A stretch of DNA of 64,000 nt from Halorubrum sp. BV1. Lineage in GTDB: Archaea > Halobacteriota > Halobacteria > Halobacteriales > Haloferacaceae. Below, piece by piece: positions 32,873 to 40,500 of the stretch. The stretch covers positions 236,814 to 300,813 of the forward strand of contig NZ_JQKV01000001.1 of NCBI RefSeq assembly GCF_000746205.1, in the 5' to 3' direction. A program made the translations under genes and the position numbers. The notes under the pieces were generated by a model. It was not told the origin of the DNA. It ran no database searches and worked only from the letters and a program-made list of their open reading frames with translations. Numbering within the stretch: position 1 is the stretch's first letter; every line of letters starts with the position of its first letter.

Positions 32873-34876
32873 ATGCGGGACTGGCTGTCTCACCGCGTCG
32901 TCTCCTCGCCAGACGAGACGGCACTCGTTCGGGCCGAAGACGGCGAGTCGTGGACGTACACCGATCTCGACCGCTTGGTCTCCGAGACGGCGGGCCGGCT
33001 CGTCGCGCGTGGCATCGCCGAGGGCGACCGGGTCGGAGTGCTCACGCCGCCGTACGTCGGAACGGTCGGGCTCGTCCACGCGGCGATGCGAATCGGCGCG
33101 ACGTTCGTCCCGCTCGGGCCGGACCTCACCGGACACGAGTTGCGCGAGCGCGTCGAGCAGACCGACCTGTCGGCCGTCGTCTGTGCGGAGCCGACGGAGG
33201 ACGCCGCGTGTGCCGCGGTCGACGACGTCCCGGATACGCCGGTGTACTCGGTTGATGAACCCACGAACGACGCCGTCGAGGCCGTTCACGCCGTCGAACC
33301 GGAGCCGGTCGACCCGGTCGAGTGGGGGATCTCCGATCACCTCTGTCTGCTTTTCACCTCCGGCACGACGGGTGAGCCGAAGGGCGTGCCGCTCACTGCC
33401 GGAAACGTGTACAGCTCTGCCGTCGCGTCCGCGTTTAGGCTCGGCATGGAACCAGACGACCGGTGGCTCGTCTCTCTGTCGTTACACCACATGGGCGGGC
33501 TCGCACCGGTGTACCGCTCGGTGCTGTACGGGACGACACTCGTGCTTCGCGAGCGGTTCCGGCCCGGCGAGACAGCGGACGACATCGACGCCTACGACGT
33601 GACCGGCGTGTCGCTCGTCCCGACGATGCTCACGCAGATGCTCGACAGGCGCGGGACGCTCTCGGACTCGCTCCGCGCCGTGCTTCTCGGCGGCGCGCCC
33701 GCCCCTGACGACCTGCTCGAACGGTGTCGCGACTACTCGGTGCCGGCGTACCCGACGTACGGGATGACCGAGTCCGCGTCGCAGATCGCCACCGCGACGC
33801 CGACGCAGACGGCGGGTCGGCTCGGGACCGTGGGTCGCCCTCTGTTCGGCACCAGCGTGACGATCGTCGACGAGGACGGAACGCCGGTCGACTCGGGAGA
33901 GACGGGCGAAATCGTCGTCGACGGGCCGACGATCACCCCGGGATACGTCGCTCCCGACGATCCGACGCGGCTTGATCGTTCGGCGTTCGGCGACTACGGG
34001 TTACACACCGGAGACGTCGGCCGCATCGACGACGACGGGTTCCTGTACGTGCTCAACCGTCTCGACGATCGGATCATCACGGGCGGCGAGAACGTCGAAC
34101 CCGGCGAGGTGCTCGACGCGCTCCACGCCGTTCCGGGGATCGACGAGGCGGCCGTCGTCGGCCTCGACGACGACGTGTGGGGCGAACGCGTCGCCGCGCT
34201 GCTCGTCGCCGAGCCCGAGGTCGTCAGCGCCCCAACCGACGATGTCGCTTCCGAGAGTGACGACGGCGACACTGTCGGAGACGCTTCGACCGACGAGGAC
34301 GACCACGACGCCGAGCGCGCGCCGGCAGCCGGCGCGGGCGGACCGGCGACCGTGGACGACGAGCGGCTCCTCTCGGTCCTTCGGACGCGACTCGCCGGAT
34401 TCAAGATCCCGAAGACGATCGCGTACGCCGAGGAGCTCCCGCGGACGGTTTCGGGGACCGTCGACAGGGCGGCGGTCAGAGAGACGCTCCGGGAGCGCGG
34501 CTACGACCCGCGGGACGGACCGGAAGCCGAACTAGAGACCGCGGGATTCGAACCGGCTGACCCGGCAGAGCCCCCGGAGTCAGGGAGCGACGCCGGACGC
34601 CGGCCGGAAGCGAGCGCGACCGACGCGGAGGGCGATGACCGCGCCGGCGGGTCGGCCGACGACCGTGAGACGGACGGAGGCGGATCGGAGAGCACCCGGG
34701 GCGACGAGGACGGAGACGGAGATGGAGACGGAGCCGATAGCGCGGGCGACACCGAGCGAGCGAGCGACGGCGGCGGTGTCACGGACGCGTCCGGAGACGA
34801 CGGTGACTCCGCAGACGGGGTCGACGACGGTGACTCCGCAGACGAGGCCGACGACGGCGGGGCCGACGGACGCTGA
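32873..34876 (+). CDS. menE: MenE-like acyl-CoA ligase (o-succinylbenzoate-CoA ligase type)
   Basis: Adenylate-forming enzyme, 667 residues. The AMP-binding P-loop is LLFTSGTTGEPKGVPLT (about 160-176), followed by YPTYGMTESASQIAT, the GLHTGDVGRID hinge motif and the C-terminal lysine segment LPRTVSGTVDR. The best match is o-succinylbenzoyl-CoA ligase of menaquinone synthesis, but other men genes are absent nearby, so a related acyl-CoA ligase is possible. There is an acidic insertion at about 445-495 and a 100-residue acidic Ser/Gly/Asp tail after about 560, which other MenE proteins lack. Start 32873 is ATG; GTG 32864 is the alternative. No promoter is evident. Confidence 0.72.
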   Translation: MRDWLSHRVVSSPDETALVRAEDGESWTYTDLDRLVSETAGRLVARGIAEGDRVGVLTPPYVGTVGLVHAAMRIGATFVPLGPDLTGHELRERVEQTDLSAVVCAEPTEDAACAAVDDVPDTPVYSVDEPTNDAVEAVHAVEPEPVDPVEWGISDHLCLLFTSGTTGEPKGVPLTAGNVYSSAVASAFRLGMEPDDRWLVSLSLHHMGGLAPVYRSVLYGTTLVLRERFRPGETADDIDAYDVTGVSLVPTMLTQMLDRRGTLSDSLRAVLLGGAPAPDDLLERCRDYSVPAYPTYGMTESASQIATATPTQTAGRLGTVGRPLFGTSVTIVDEDGTPVDSGETGEIVVDGPTITPGYVAPDDPTRLDRSAFGDYGLHTGDVGRIDDDGFLYVLNRLDDRIITGGENVEPGEVLDALHAVPGIDEAAVVGLDDDVWGERVAALLVAEPEVVSAPTDDVASESDDGDTVGDASTDEDDHDAERAPAAGAGGPATVDDERLLSVLRTRLAGFKIPKTIAYAEELPRTVSGTVDRAAVRETLRERGYDPRDGPEAELETAGFEPADPAEPPESGSDAGRRPEASATDAEGDDRAGGSADDRETDGGGSESTRGDEDGDGDGDGADSAGDTERASDGGGVTDASGDDGDSADGVDDGDSADEADDGGADGR

Positions 34877-34994
34877 ACATTCCCGCAGCCACGCCGGCAC
34901 ATCCGGTCCAACCGGGTCGTATCACTACGTTCCGATCCACGTTCTCGAACATATCGATGACGTGAAAATGGCATATACGCACGATCCCGCGTAG

Positions 34995-35004
34995 TTTTTA
35001 TATC
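34995..35004 (+). promoter_or_regulatory. TATA box of folD
   Basis: TTTTTATATC lies 20-29 nt before ATG 35024, fitting a leaderless transcript. Confidence 0.65.
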
Positions 35005-35023
35005 ACCTCGGCGTCGGTTCGGT

Positions 35024-35935
35024 ATGACCGAGTCCATCGACGAAGCCGAGATCATCGACGGAAACGCCGTCGCTTCCGACGTGCGCGAGGCGGTCGCGGG
35101 CCACGTCGAGACGCTCGACGCAGCCGGCGTGACACCGGGGCTCGCCACCGTGCTGATGAGCGACGATCCCGCGAGCGAGACGTACGTGTCGATGAAACAG
35201 CGCGACTGCGAGGAGGTCGGGATCGAGGGGATACACGTCGAGATCGACGCCGACGCTCCCGCCGACGAGCTGTACGACACCATCGACGAGTTGAACCGGA
35301 GAGAGGACGTCCACGGCATCCTCGTTCAGCTTCCCGTCCCGGACCACGTCGACAAGCGGAGCGTGCTGCGCCAGATCAACCCCGAGAAGGATGTTGACGG
35401 GTTCCATCCTGAGAACGTCGGGCGGCTCGTCGCCGGCGACGCCCGGTTCAAGCCCTGCACCCCGCACGGGGTGCAGAAGCTGCTCGACGCGTACGACGTG
35501 GAGACCGAGGGGGCCGACGCGGTCGTCGTCGGTCGCTCGGACATCGTCGGGAAGCCGATGGCGAACCTCCTGATACAGAAGTCGCCGGTCGGCAACGCCA
35601 CCACGACCGTCTGTCACTCGCGCACCGAGGACTTGGAGGGGAAGCTGGCCGACGCAGATCTGGTGATCGCGGCCGCGGGGATCCCGGAGTTCGTCGACGG
35701 CTCGATGATCAAGCCCGGCGCGACCGTGATCGACGTCGGTATCAACCGCGTCGACGCGGACACGGAGAAGGGGTACGCGCTCGTCGGCGACGTCGACTAC
35801 GACTCCGCGAGCGAGGTCGCGGGCGCGATAACGCCGGTTCCCGGCGGCGTCGGTCCGATGACGCGCGCGATGCTGTTGTACAACACGGTGAAGGCGGCCG
35901 GGTTACAACACGGCGTCGACCTCGACCTCGACTGA
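35024..35935 (+). CDS. folD: Methylene-THF dehydrogenase / methenyl-THF cyclohydrolase
   Basis: Bifunctional folate enzyme making 10-formyl-tetrahydrofolate via NADP-dependent oxidation; 303 residues, a little longer than bacterial FolD because of an acidic N-terminus. The catalytic lysine segment ETYVSMKQRDCEEVGI (about residues 46-61), GILVQLPVP, KPCTPHGVQKLL, the Rossmann VVVGRSDIVGKPMANLL and the closing TPVPGGVGPMTRAML are all present. Start 35024 follows the TATA box. Its neighbours are unrelated. Haloarchaea use tetrahydrofolate, so this is in keeping with the host. Confidence 0.95.
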   Translation: MTESIDEAEIIDGNAVASDVREAVAGHVETLDAAGVTPGLATVLMSDDPASETYVSMKQRDCEEVGIEGIHVEIDADAPADELYDTIDELNRREDVHGILVQLPVPDHVDKRSVLRQINPEKDVDGFHPENVGRLVAGDARFKPCTPHGVQKLLDAYDVETEGADAVVVGRSDIVGKPMANLLIQKSPVGNATTTVCHSRTEDLEGKLADADLVIAAAGIPEFVDGSMIKPGATVIDVGINRVDADTEKGYALVGDVDYDSASEVAGAITPVPGGVGPMTRAMLLYNTVKAAGLQHGVDLDLD

Positions 35936-35936
35936 G

Positions 35937-35969
35937 CCGGTTTCGGCTGAGCCGGTTCAGCCGAGCCGG
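35937..35969. terminator. Hairpin between convergent folD and FAH genes
   Basis: TCGGCTGA (35943-35950) pairs with TCAGCCGA (35957-35964) around a six-base loop, and the stem continues with CCGG (35937-35940) and CCGG (35966-35969) after a small bulge. It lies between two convergent stop codons and could serve both strands. Confidence 0.5.
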
Positions 35970-35989
35970 CTTCGGACGTCGTATCCGAG

Positions 35990-36706
35990 CTACGGCTCGA
36001 CGACGCGGTTCGACAGCGTTCCCACGCCCTCATACGTTATCTCGACCGTCTCGCCAGGCTCGACTAAGCCGGGGTTCGCCGGGCTCCCGAACGCGACGCA
36101 GTCGCCGGGTTCGAACGTGAACCGCTCCGAGAGGTACGCGACGATCTCGTGGGGGCCGAACAACATCAGTTCGGTGTTGGCGTCCTGCCGCAGTTCGCCG
36201 CCGACCGTGGTCGAGATGTCGAGGTTCGTCGGGTCCACGTCGGTCTCGATCCACGGACCGAGCGGTCCCGATCCGTCGAACGCCTTGCGCGCGGTCCGTC
36301 CCTGCTGGTCGAGCGCGTCGACGTCGTTCATGATCGTGTATCCGCGGACGACGTCCGGCACGTCCTCGGGGTCGAGGTCACGACACCGCTCGTCTATCAC
36401 GGCGACGAGCTCGCCGGCGTAGGTCAGTTCGTCCGTCCAGTCGGGGTAGCGGATCGCCTCGCCGTGCGCGAGCAGGCTCGTCGGCGGCTTGATGAAGAAG
36501 TCCGGCTCCTCGGGGCGCTCGTACTCCATCTGATCAAGCGTCTCGACGTAGTTCCGACCGACGCAGTAGAGCGCGCTCGGGTCACACGGCGGGAGCAGGC
36601 GGCCGTCGCGACCGACCTCGTAGCGGCCCTCTTCGGCGACGATCGTCCCGTCCTCGTAGCGTCCGGACACCGGTCCGTCGGGCGTGAGCAGGCGTGCGAG
36701 TCGCAT
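35990..36706 (-). CDS. Fumarylacetoacetate hydrolase family protein
   Basis: A 238-residue protein of the FAH/2-hydroxyhepta-diene-dioate isomerase superfamily. Family features are the KPPTSLLAHGEAI segment, metal-site acids in LTYAGELVAVI (Glu) and IMNDVDAL (Asp), GPLGPWIETD, and FGSPANPGLVEPGETVE. Enzymes of this type split or isomerise dicarbonyl acids, often in aromatic breakdown, but haloarchaeal members may decarboxylate oxaloacetate or handle acylpyruvates. The substrate is uncertain. Start 36706 is chosen over the open frame upstream, which is Arg-rich. Confidence 0.85.
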   Translation of the reverse strand: MRLARLLTPDGPVSGRYEDGTIVAEEGRYEVGRDGRLLPPCDPSALYCVGRNYVETLDQMEYERPEEPDFFIKPPTSLLAHGEAIRYPDWTDELTYAGELVAVIDERCRDLDPEDVPDVVRGYTIMNDVDALDQQGRTARKAFDGSGPLGPWIETDVDPTNLDISTTVGGELRQDANTELMLFGPHEIVAYLSERFTFEPGDCVAFGSPANPGLVEPGETVEITYEGVGTLSNRVVEP

Positions 36707-36804
36707 GCCCGCACGTCGCTCCGGGGGCGTGAAAAGGCGTCGGTGACGGCCGCGTTCGCGTCCCCGGACTGACGCTCCACCCGTCGGCCCCGACGCTTCC
36801 CTCG

Positions 36805-37263
36805 TCACTCGTCTCCCGCCCGCGCGTCCTCTCCGGCCCCGATAACGACGCCGGAGCGGATCTCCAGCGCGGTCTCGAACTCCTCGCGAGTCCGACCGTC
36901 TCCGCCGACACGGACGACGGCGGCCTCGTGCGCCCGAACGACGGCGTCGCGCTCGCGGTCGTCGAGGCCCAACCGCTCGGCGATCGACTCCCAGTGATCC
37001 GGCTCGACGAGGAACGCCTCGCGGTCCGCGTCGGCGGCGATCCGCTCGTACCGCCGCCGGTACGCGTCGATCCGCGGACCGAGGTCGGCCTGCACGCGCG
37101 CGAGTAGTTCGGGGAGCCGCGACGCGGGAACGCTCGCCAGCGCGGCCGACGTGACGAGCGCCGCCCCCTCGATTGGGTAGGAGTCCGCCGACGCGCCGCC
37201 GTCTCTTCGTCCGTCCATCCCGCCCCCCTCGCCCGGTCGCTCCGCCCCCTCGTCGCCGGACAT
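36805..37263 (-). CDS. Conserved haloarchaeal protein, third gene of the SAMP3 operon
   Basis: A 152-residue soluble protein with an acidic leader (1-25), a helical middle (LVTSAALASVPASRLPELLARVQADLGPRI) and a C-terminal charged segment ending in an acidic tail. No motif is recognised. Its ATG overlaps the stop of the upstream gene (37263-37265), so it is probably translated by coupling in the SAMP3 operon. Possible link: the SAMP/MoaD pathway, inferred only from position. The GTG at 37266 would extend it by one codon. Confidence 0.65.
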   Translation of the reverse strand: MSGDEGAERPGEGGGMDGRRDGGASADSYPIEGAALVTSAALASVPASRLPELLARVQADLGPRIDAYRRRYERIAADADREAFLVEPDHWESIAERLGLDDRERDAVVRAHEAAVVRVGGDGRTREEFETALEIRSGVVIGAGEDARAGDE

Positions 37264-37643
37264 CACCCGCCGGCCCGCATCGCCTTCTTGCGGTACGCGG
37301 GAAGCAGTTCGGCGAGGGCGTCCGGGTCGCCGGCGAACTCGGCGGTCACCTCGGTGAGCGCGATCGAGCCGGCGGCGGTGACGCGGTCTGCACGAAGCGT
37401 CGCGCGCCAGCCGTCGCCGTCGACTCGGGTCGCCTCGGCGGGGTCGTCAGTTCCGACGAGTTCGCCGCCGAGATTGACGAGGTAATGGGCGGCGAGCCGC
37501 CGCGAGATACCGCGGTACGCGACCGTCTCGCGCTCCCATCCCGGCTCCGCGGTCGGGGCGGCTTCGTCGGCGTCGTCCGCGTCGTCGGTGTCGTCGGCGT
37601 CGAGCCCGTCCGTCTCGCCCGTCCCTCCGGCCGAGCCGGTCAT
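37263..37643 (-). CDS. Small protein downstream of SAMP3/MoaD, possibly MoaD-related accessory
   Basis: A 126-residue protein with an Asp/Ala-rich leader (1-40) and a compact core ETVAYRGISRRLAAHYLVNL...AELLPAYRKKAMRAGG. Its ATG lies inside the last codons of the ubiquitin-like gene (4-nt overlap GTATGA), and its stop overlaps the next start. The core reminds me of the small C-terminal domain annotated as MoaD-related in other prokaryotes, but I am not certain. Position alone suggests a role with SAMP3 or in molybdopterin/sulphur transfer. Confidence 0.6.
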   Translation of the reverse strand: MTGSAGGTGETDGLDADDTDDADDADEAAPTAEPGWERETVAYRGISRRLAAHYLVNLGGELVGTDDPAEATRVDGDGWRATLRADRVTAAGSIALTEVTAEFAGDPDALAELLPAYRKKAMRAGG

Positions 37644-37921
37644 ACGCCACCCGCGACAGGCGGGAACACGGAGAGCCTGTCGCCGTCGGCAAGCGACGTG
37701 TCGAGGCCGTCGAGGTGCAGCACCTCTCGTCCGTTCTTTAGGACGTTGATCTGCGGGGCCAACTCGCCGTCGACGATCAGTCGACCGGCCATCCCCTCGT
37801 ACTCCGCTTCTAACTCGCGTAACACCTCGCCGACGGTCGAGCCATCAGCGAACGACTCCTCGACGGTCTTCCCGCCGGCGGCCTCGCGAAACGTGGCGAA
37901 AAATCGCAGTTCGATCTCCAT
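37640..37921 (-). CDS. SAMP3/MoaD-like ubiquitin-fold protein
   Basis: A 93-residue beta-grasp protein. MELELRFFATFRE-like opening (here MEIELRFFATFREAAGG), VLRELEAEYEGMAGRLI, INVLKNGREVLHLDGLDT and ADGDRLSVFPPVAGGV resemble Haloferax SAMP3 and small MoaD proteins, which are conjugated to target lysines or carry sulphur. Those proteins end in Gly-Gly; here the reading frame ends GGV, one residue later, because the next gene's ATG overlaps the end (GTATGA). An exposed Gly-Gly is required for activation, so trimming of Val would be needed. A TATA box (minus strand GTTTTTAAG, 37945-37953) lies 24-32 nt upstream of the ATG. Confidence 0.85.
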   Translation of the reverse strand: MEIELRFFATFREAAGGKTVEESFADGSTVGEVLRELEAEYEGMAGRLIVDGELAPQINVLKNGREVLHLDGLDTSLADGDRLSVFPPVAGGV

Positions 37922-37944
37922 GTACCAACATCGGGACGCGACGG

Positions 37945-37953
37945 CTTAAAAAC
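37945..37953 (-). promoter_or_regulatory. TATA box of the SAMP3 operon
   Basis: Minus-strand GTTTTTAAG sits 24-32 nt before the ATG at 37921; a leaderless start is likely. Confidence 0.6.
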
Positions 37954-38001
37954 GGGCGGCAGCGGAGAGCGCTACAGGTCCGGGAGCGGTATCCGCGGCC
38001 G

Positions 38002-38385
38002 CTACAGGTCGGAGAGACGGATCCCGTCTTCGACGAGCCGGAAGTTCCGCTCGCGGTCGAGGTCGTCGCCGAGCCACTCGTGGTCGTACAGCTGGCCGAT
38101 CAGTTCGACGTAGAGGTTTCGCCACGCGATCGCGTAGATGGGCGATTGCCCCCACGCGCGCAGTTCCGGAACGAACTCGTGGTACGTGCTCGCCTGTTGT
38201 TCCATGCGCTCTACGGCGTCGGCGACGACCTCGGCCGCCGCCGCGGCGTCGTGTCCCTCGATCTCTTGGTTCAGCCGCGACTGGATGCCGGCTATCGCCC
38301 TGCGCATGTCGCGTTCTGCGGTTCCGTCCTCGTCGGGCAGCGACTCGACGACGCCCTTCGGTACGCCGAGGTCGATCTGTGGCAT
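38002..38385 (-). CDS. Conserved haloarchaeal protein of unknown function
   Basis: A 127-residue, mostly helical acidic protein. Conserved-looking parts are LGVPKGVVESLPDED, MEQQASTYHEFVPELRAW and WRNLYVELIGQLYDHEWL near the C-terminus. No family name comes to mind. After its stop codon the last seven codons are repeated in altered form in the same frame (RIPLPDL then stop), a small tandem duplication. It lies downstream of phoU on the same strand with a 61-nt gap, so the two may be co-transcribed. Confidence 0.65.
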   Translation of the reverse strand: MPQIDLGVPKGVVESLPDEDGTAERDMRRAIAGIQSRLNQEIEGHDAAAAAEVVADAVERMEQQASTYHEFVPELRAWGQSPIYAIAWRNLYVELIGQLYDHEWLGDDLDRERNFRLVEDGIRLSDL

Positions 38386-38446
38386 ACTTCGCCGTTGGTC
38401 GGAACGGTGAAAAACCCACGCGAATCGGCCGCCGCCTCCCTCTCGA

Positions 38447-39445
38447 TCACGGCGTCGGAGCCGCCTTCTGGAGGGCCGTCTCCGCGATGTTTCCGCCGTA
38501 GTCGGCCGACCGGAGCACCGAGTCCACGACGAGCCCGAGCAGTTGGGCGCGGGCCGGGTCGAGATCTCGGAGCAGTTCGTCGATGGCGCGCACGCGCTCG
38601 TCGATCGCTCTGACGCCCGTCCGAGCCTCGTTCGCGCGCCGTGTGGCCGATTCGCTGTCCTCGTCGAACAGCGCGTCCATGGCTGTGTCTATCACCTCGA
38701 CGGCGTCCGCGTGGAGGTCGTCGACGGCGTCGACGACGTCGTCGGGAAGCGGGTCTTCGATGTTCAACGTTAGGTGTGCGATCTTCGTCGCGTGGTCGCC
38801 GATCCGCTCCAGTTGCCGGGCGCTGGAGTGGTAGTCGAAACACGCCTCACGCGGGAGTCCGAGTTCTTTCACGGCCTTCGGCGTGCGAAGCGTCGCCCGG
38901 AAGATCCGTGAGACGACGAGCCACAGCCGGTCGAGATCGTCGTCGCGGCCGATCACGTCGCGGGCGAGGTCGTGGTCGTGGTCTGAGAGCGCGGCGATCG
39001 CGTCTTCGAGCATCGAAAGCGAGATCAGCCGCATGCGCGTGACCGCGTTGTGGATCGACAGCTCTGAGGAATCGAGGAGGTCTTGGATAACGACCGTGTC
39101 ACGCGTCTCCTCTAGCACCTCTAGTCCGACGAGGCTCTGTACCGCGTCCCGGATCATCGACCGCTGCTCTGTGGTGATGTCTTGGCTCGTCAGCTCGATG
39201 GTGTCGAATCCGCTGACGTACATGGTCGTCACGGCCCGAGCGAGCGCCTGTCCAGACAGATCCGAGATATCGAGCGTCCCGCGAGTTCGCTCCGACTCGG
39301 ACCGCGGCGTGAGAAACAGCGAGTCACCGTCCGGGTGGAACTCGATTTCGGTTCCGGCCTCGACGTCGTTGTCGGTCGCCCACGTCTTCGGAATCGAGAC
39401 CGTGTACGTCGAGCCGCCGGTGACCTGCACCTTCCTCGTCTCCAT
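38447..39445 (-). CDS. phoU: Phosphate uptake regulator PhoU with AbrB-type N-terminus
   Basis: A 332-residue protein: an N-terminal AbrB/SpoVT-like DNA-binding domain (residues 1-45, VQVTGGSTYTVSIPKTWA) fused to two PhoU helical repeats (about 110-215 and 220-320; RQLERIGDHATKIAHLTL is the metal-binding segment). This fusion is common in archaea and probably lets the protein act directly at promoters, likely of phosphate transport genes. The pst transport genes are not in this window. Start 39445 is preferred to 39469 because the AbrB domain begins there; a TATA-like TTTATAGTG and short repeats lie directly upstream. Confidence 0.88.
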   Translation of the reverse strand: METRKVQVTGGSTYTVSIPKTWATDNDVEAGTEIEFHPDGDSLFLTPRSESERTRGTLDISDLSGQALARAVTTMYVSGFDTIELTSQDITTEQRSMIRDAVQSLVGLEVLEETRDTVVIQDLLDSSELSIHNAVTRMRLISLSMLEDAIAALSDHDHDLARDVIGRDDDLDRLWLVVSRIFRATLRTPKAVKELGLPREACFDYHSSARQLERIGDHATKIAHLTLNIEDPLPDDVVDAVDDLHADAVEVIDTAMDALFDEDSESATRRANEARTGVRAIDERVRAIDELLRDLDPARAQLLGLVVDSVLRSADYGGNIAETALQKAAPTP

Positions 39446-39803
39446 ACATCCCACTATCTGTCTATTCACTATAAATCTGTCTTACGATATATACTCTCAA
39501 ATGTCTCTATTAGCCGATCTAACGGGGCCTCAAGCGATACACCGGATAAGTGATCCCGTGATATCGTGTCTGATCGGTACTGTTCATATAACTATATAGT
39601 CCTACATAGTTTTACAGCGTCGTCTCGACCGACGTTCATACCGACCTCGCACGAGACGAGAGCAATCGGAACGGACCCGTCGAGCCGGTCCACAGGCGGA
39701 ACCGAGGAGTGGAATCGACGGGGCGTCTCCCACCCTGTCTACGATTCACATAGAGGCGGGAGTTGAGAAGAGTTAAATCGGGTGCTCCGTTAGCGTAAAT
39801 CGC
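39446..39803. other. A/T-rich spacer between phoU and tRNA-Glu
   Basis: About 360 bp without a supported gene. The left part (39450-39500) carries the phoU promoter: TATA-like TTTATAGTG read on the minus strand and a directly repeated ATCTGTCT at 39456-39463 and 39475-39482. A second A/T-rich cluster at 39582-39613 contains the perfect palindrome ACTATATAGT (39591-39600) with no gene at promoter distance on either side. The right end carries the tRNA-Glu promoter near 39770-39780. Short ORFs here show no coding signs. Confidence 0.6.
39456..39482. promoter_or_regulatory. Direct repeats around the phoU promoter
   Basis: ATCTGTCT occurs at 39456-39463 and 39475-39482, 19 bases apart, flanking the TATA element of phoU. 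The arrangement is typical of a regulator site; the regulator could be PhoU itself through its AbrB domain. Confidence 0.4.
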
Positions 39804-39914
39804 GCTCGGTTGGTGTAGTCCGGCCAATCATGTTGGCCTTTCGACAGACTCGGTGTGACGGCACGCCGGTTTGGAAGACAGCCGACGACCAGGGTTCAAA
39901 TCCCTGACCGAGCA
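39804..39914 (+). tRNA. tRNA-Glu (anticodon UUC) with a 36-nt intron
   Basis: Exon 1 is 39804-39843, the intron 39844-39879 and exon 2 39880-39914, giving a 75-nt mature tRNA. The acceptor stem is GCTCGGT with ACCGAGC, discriminator A, no CCA. The anticodon arm after splicing is TTGGC-CTTTCGA-GCCGA with anticodon TTC. The intron follows base 37, the canonical place. A bulge-helix-bulge motif forms: CTTT pairs with GAAG between bulges CGA and ACA, and CAGACT pairs with GGTTTG below. A TATA-like GTTAAATC near 39772-39779 lies about 25-30 nt upstream. Confidence 0.93.
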
Positions 39915-40011
39915 CTTCTCTGCGACGACGTCAACACGCCGAGCGGCCGCTGTTTCTCGTCCGTCTTGCGCGGGTCGCTACTACTAAACCGCCTCCGATC
40001 GATCGTCGGGT

Positions 40012-40500
40012 ATGGACGCCGAGCGCGAGGTACTCGACGTGTTGGCGCGGAACGCCCGCGAGGACATCGACGACATCGCAGCCCAGACGGGCCTCGACGC
40101 GGCCGCCGTCGAGCGAGCGATCGAGACGCTCGAAGCGGACCACGTCGTCCACGGCTACCAAGCGGTGATCGACTGGGACCGCGTCGACGAGGGGAAGATA
40201 CGGGCGGTCGTCGAGATCAACGTCGAACTCGACCGCGAGACGGGGTACGAGGAGGTCGCAGACCAGATCGCGAAGTTCCCGGCGGTCGACGCCTTACACC
40301 TCGTCTCCGGCGATTACGACTTCGCCGTGGAGGTGCTCGGCGAGACGATGCAGGACGTCTCGCAGTTCATCTCCGAGCAGGTCGCGCCCATGCCGGAGGT
40401 CACCCAGACGGTGACTCACTACATCATGGAGACGTACAAGGACGGCGGGGTGCGGTTCGAGGACGGCGACGACGACGACCGCCTCTCCGTGTCGCCATGA
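40012..40500 (+). CDS. Lrp/AsnC family transcriptional regulator
   Basis: A 162-residue regulator: N-terminal winged-helix DNA-binding part (residues 1-60, with ARNAREDIDDIAAQTGLDAAAVERAIETL) and a C-terminal ligand-binding RAM domain (ALHLVSGDYDFAVEVLGETMQDV). Its stop codon overlaps the ATG of the aminotransferase by 4 nt (ATGA), so both are one operon. This pairing resembles the Halobacterium lrpA1-aspB3 pair, where the regulator controls its neighbour, so autoregulation in response to an amino acid is likely but inferred. Confidence 0.88.
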   Translation: MDAEREVLDVLARNAREDIDDIAAQTGLDAAAVERAIETLEADHVVHGYQAVIDWDRVDEGKIRAVVEINVELDRETGYEEVADQIAKFPAVDALHLVSGDYDFAVEVLGETMQDVSQFISEQVAPMPEVTQTVTHYIMETYKDGGVRFEDGDDDDRLSVSP

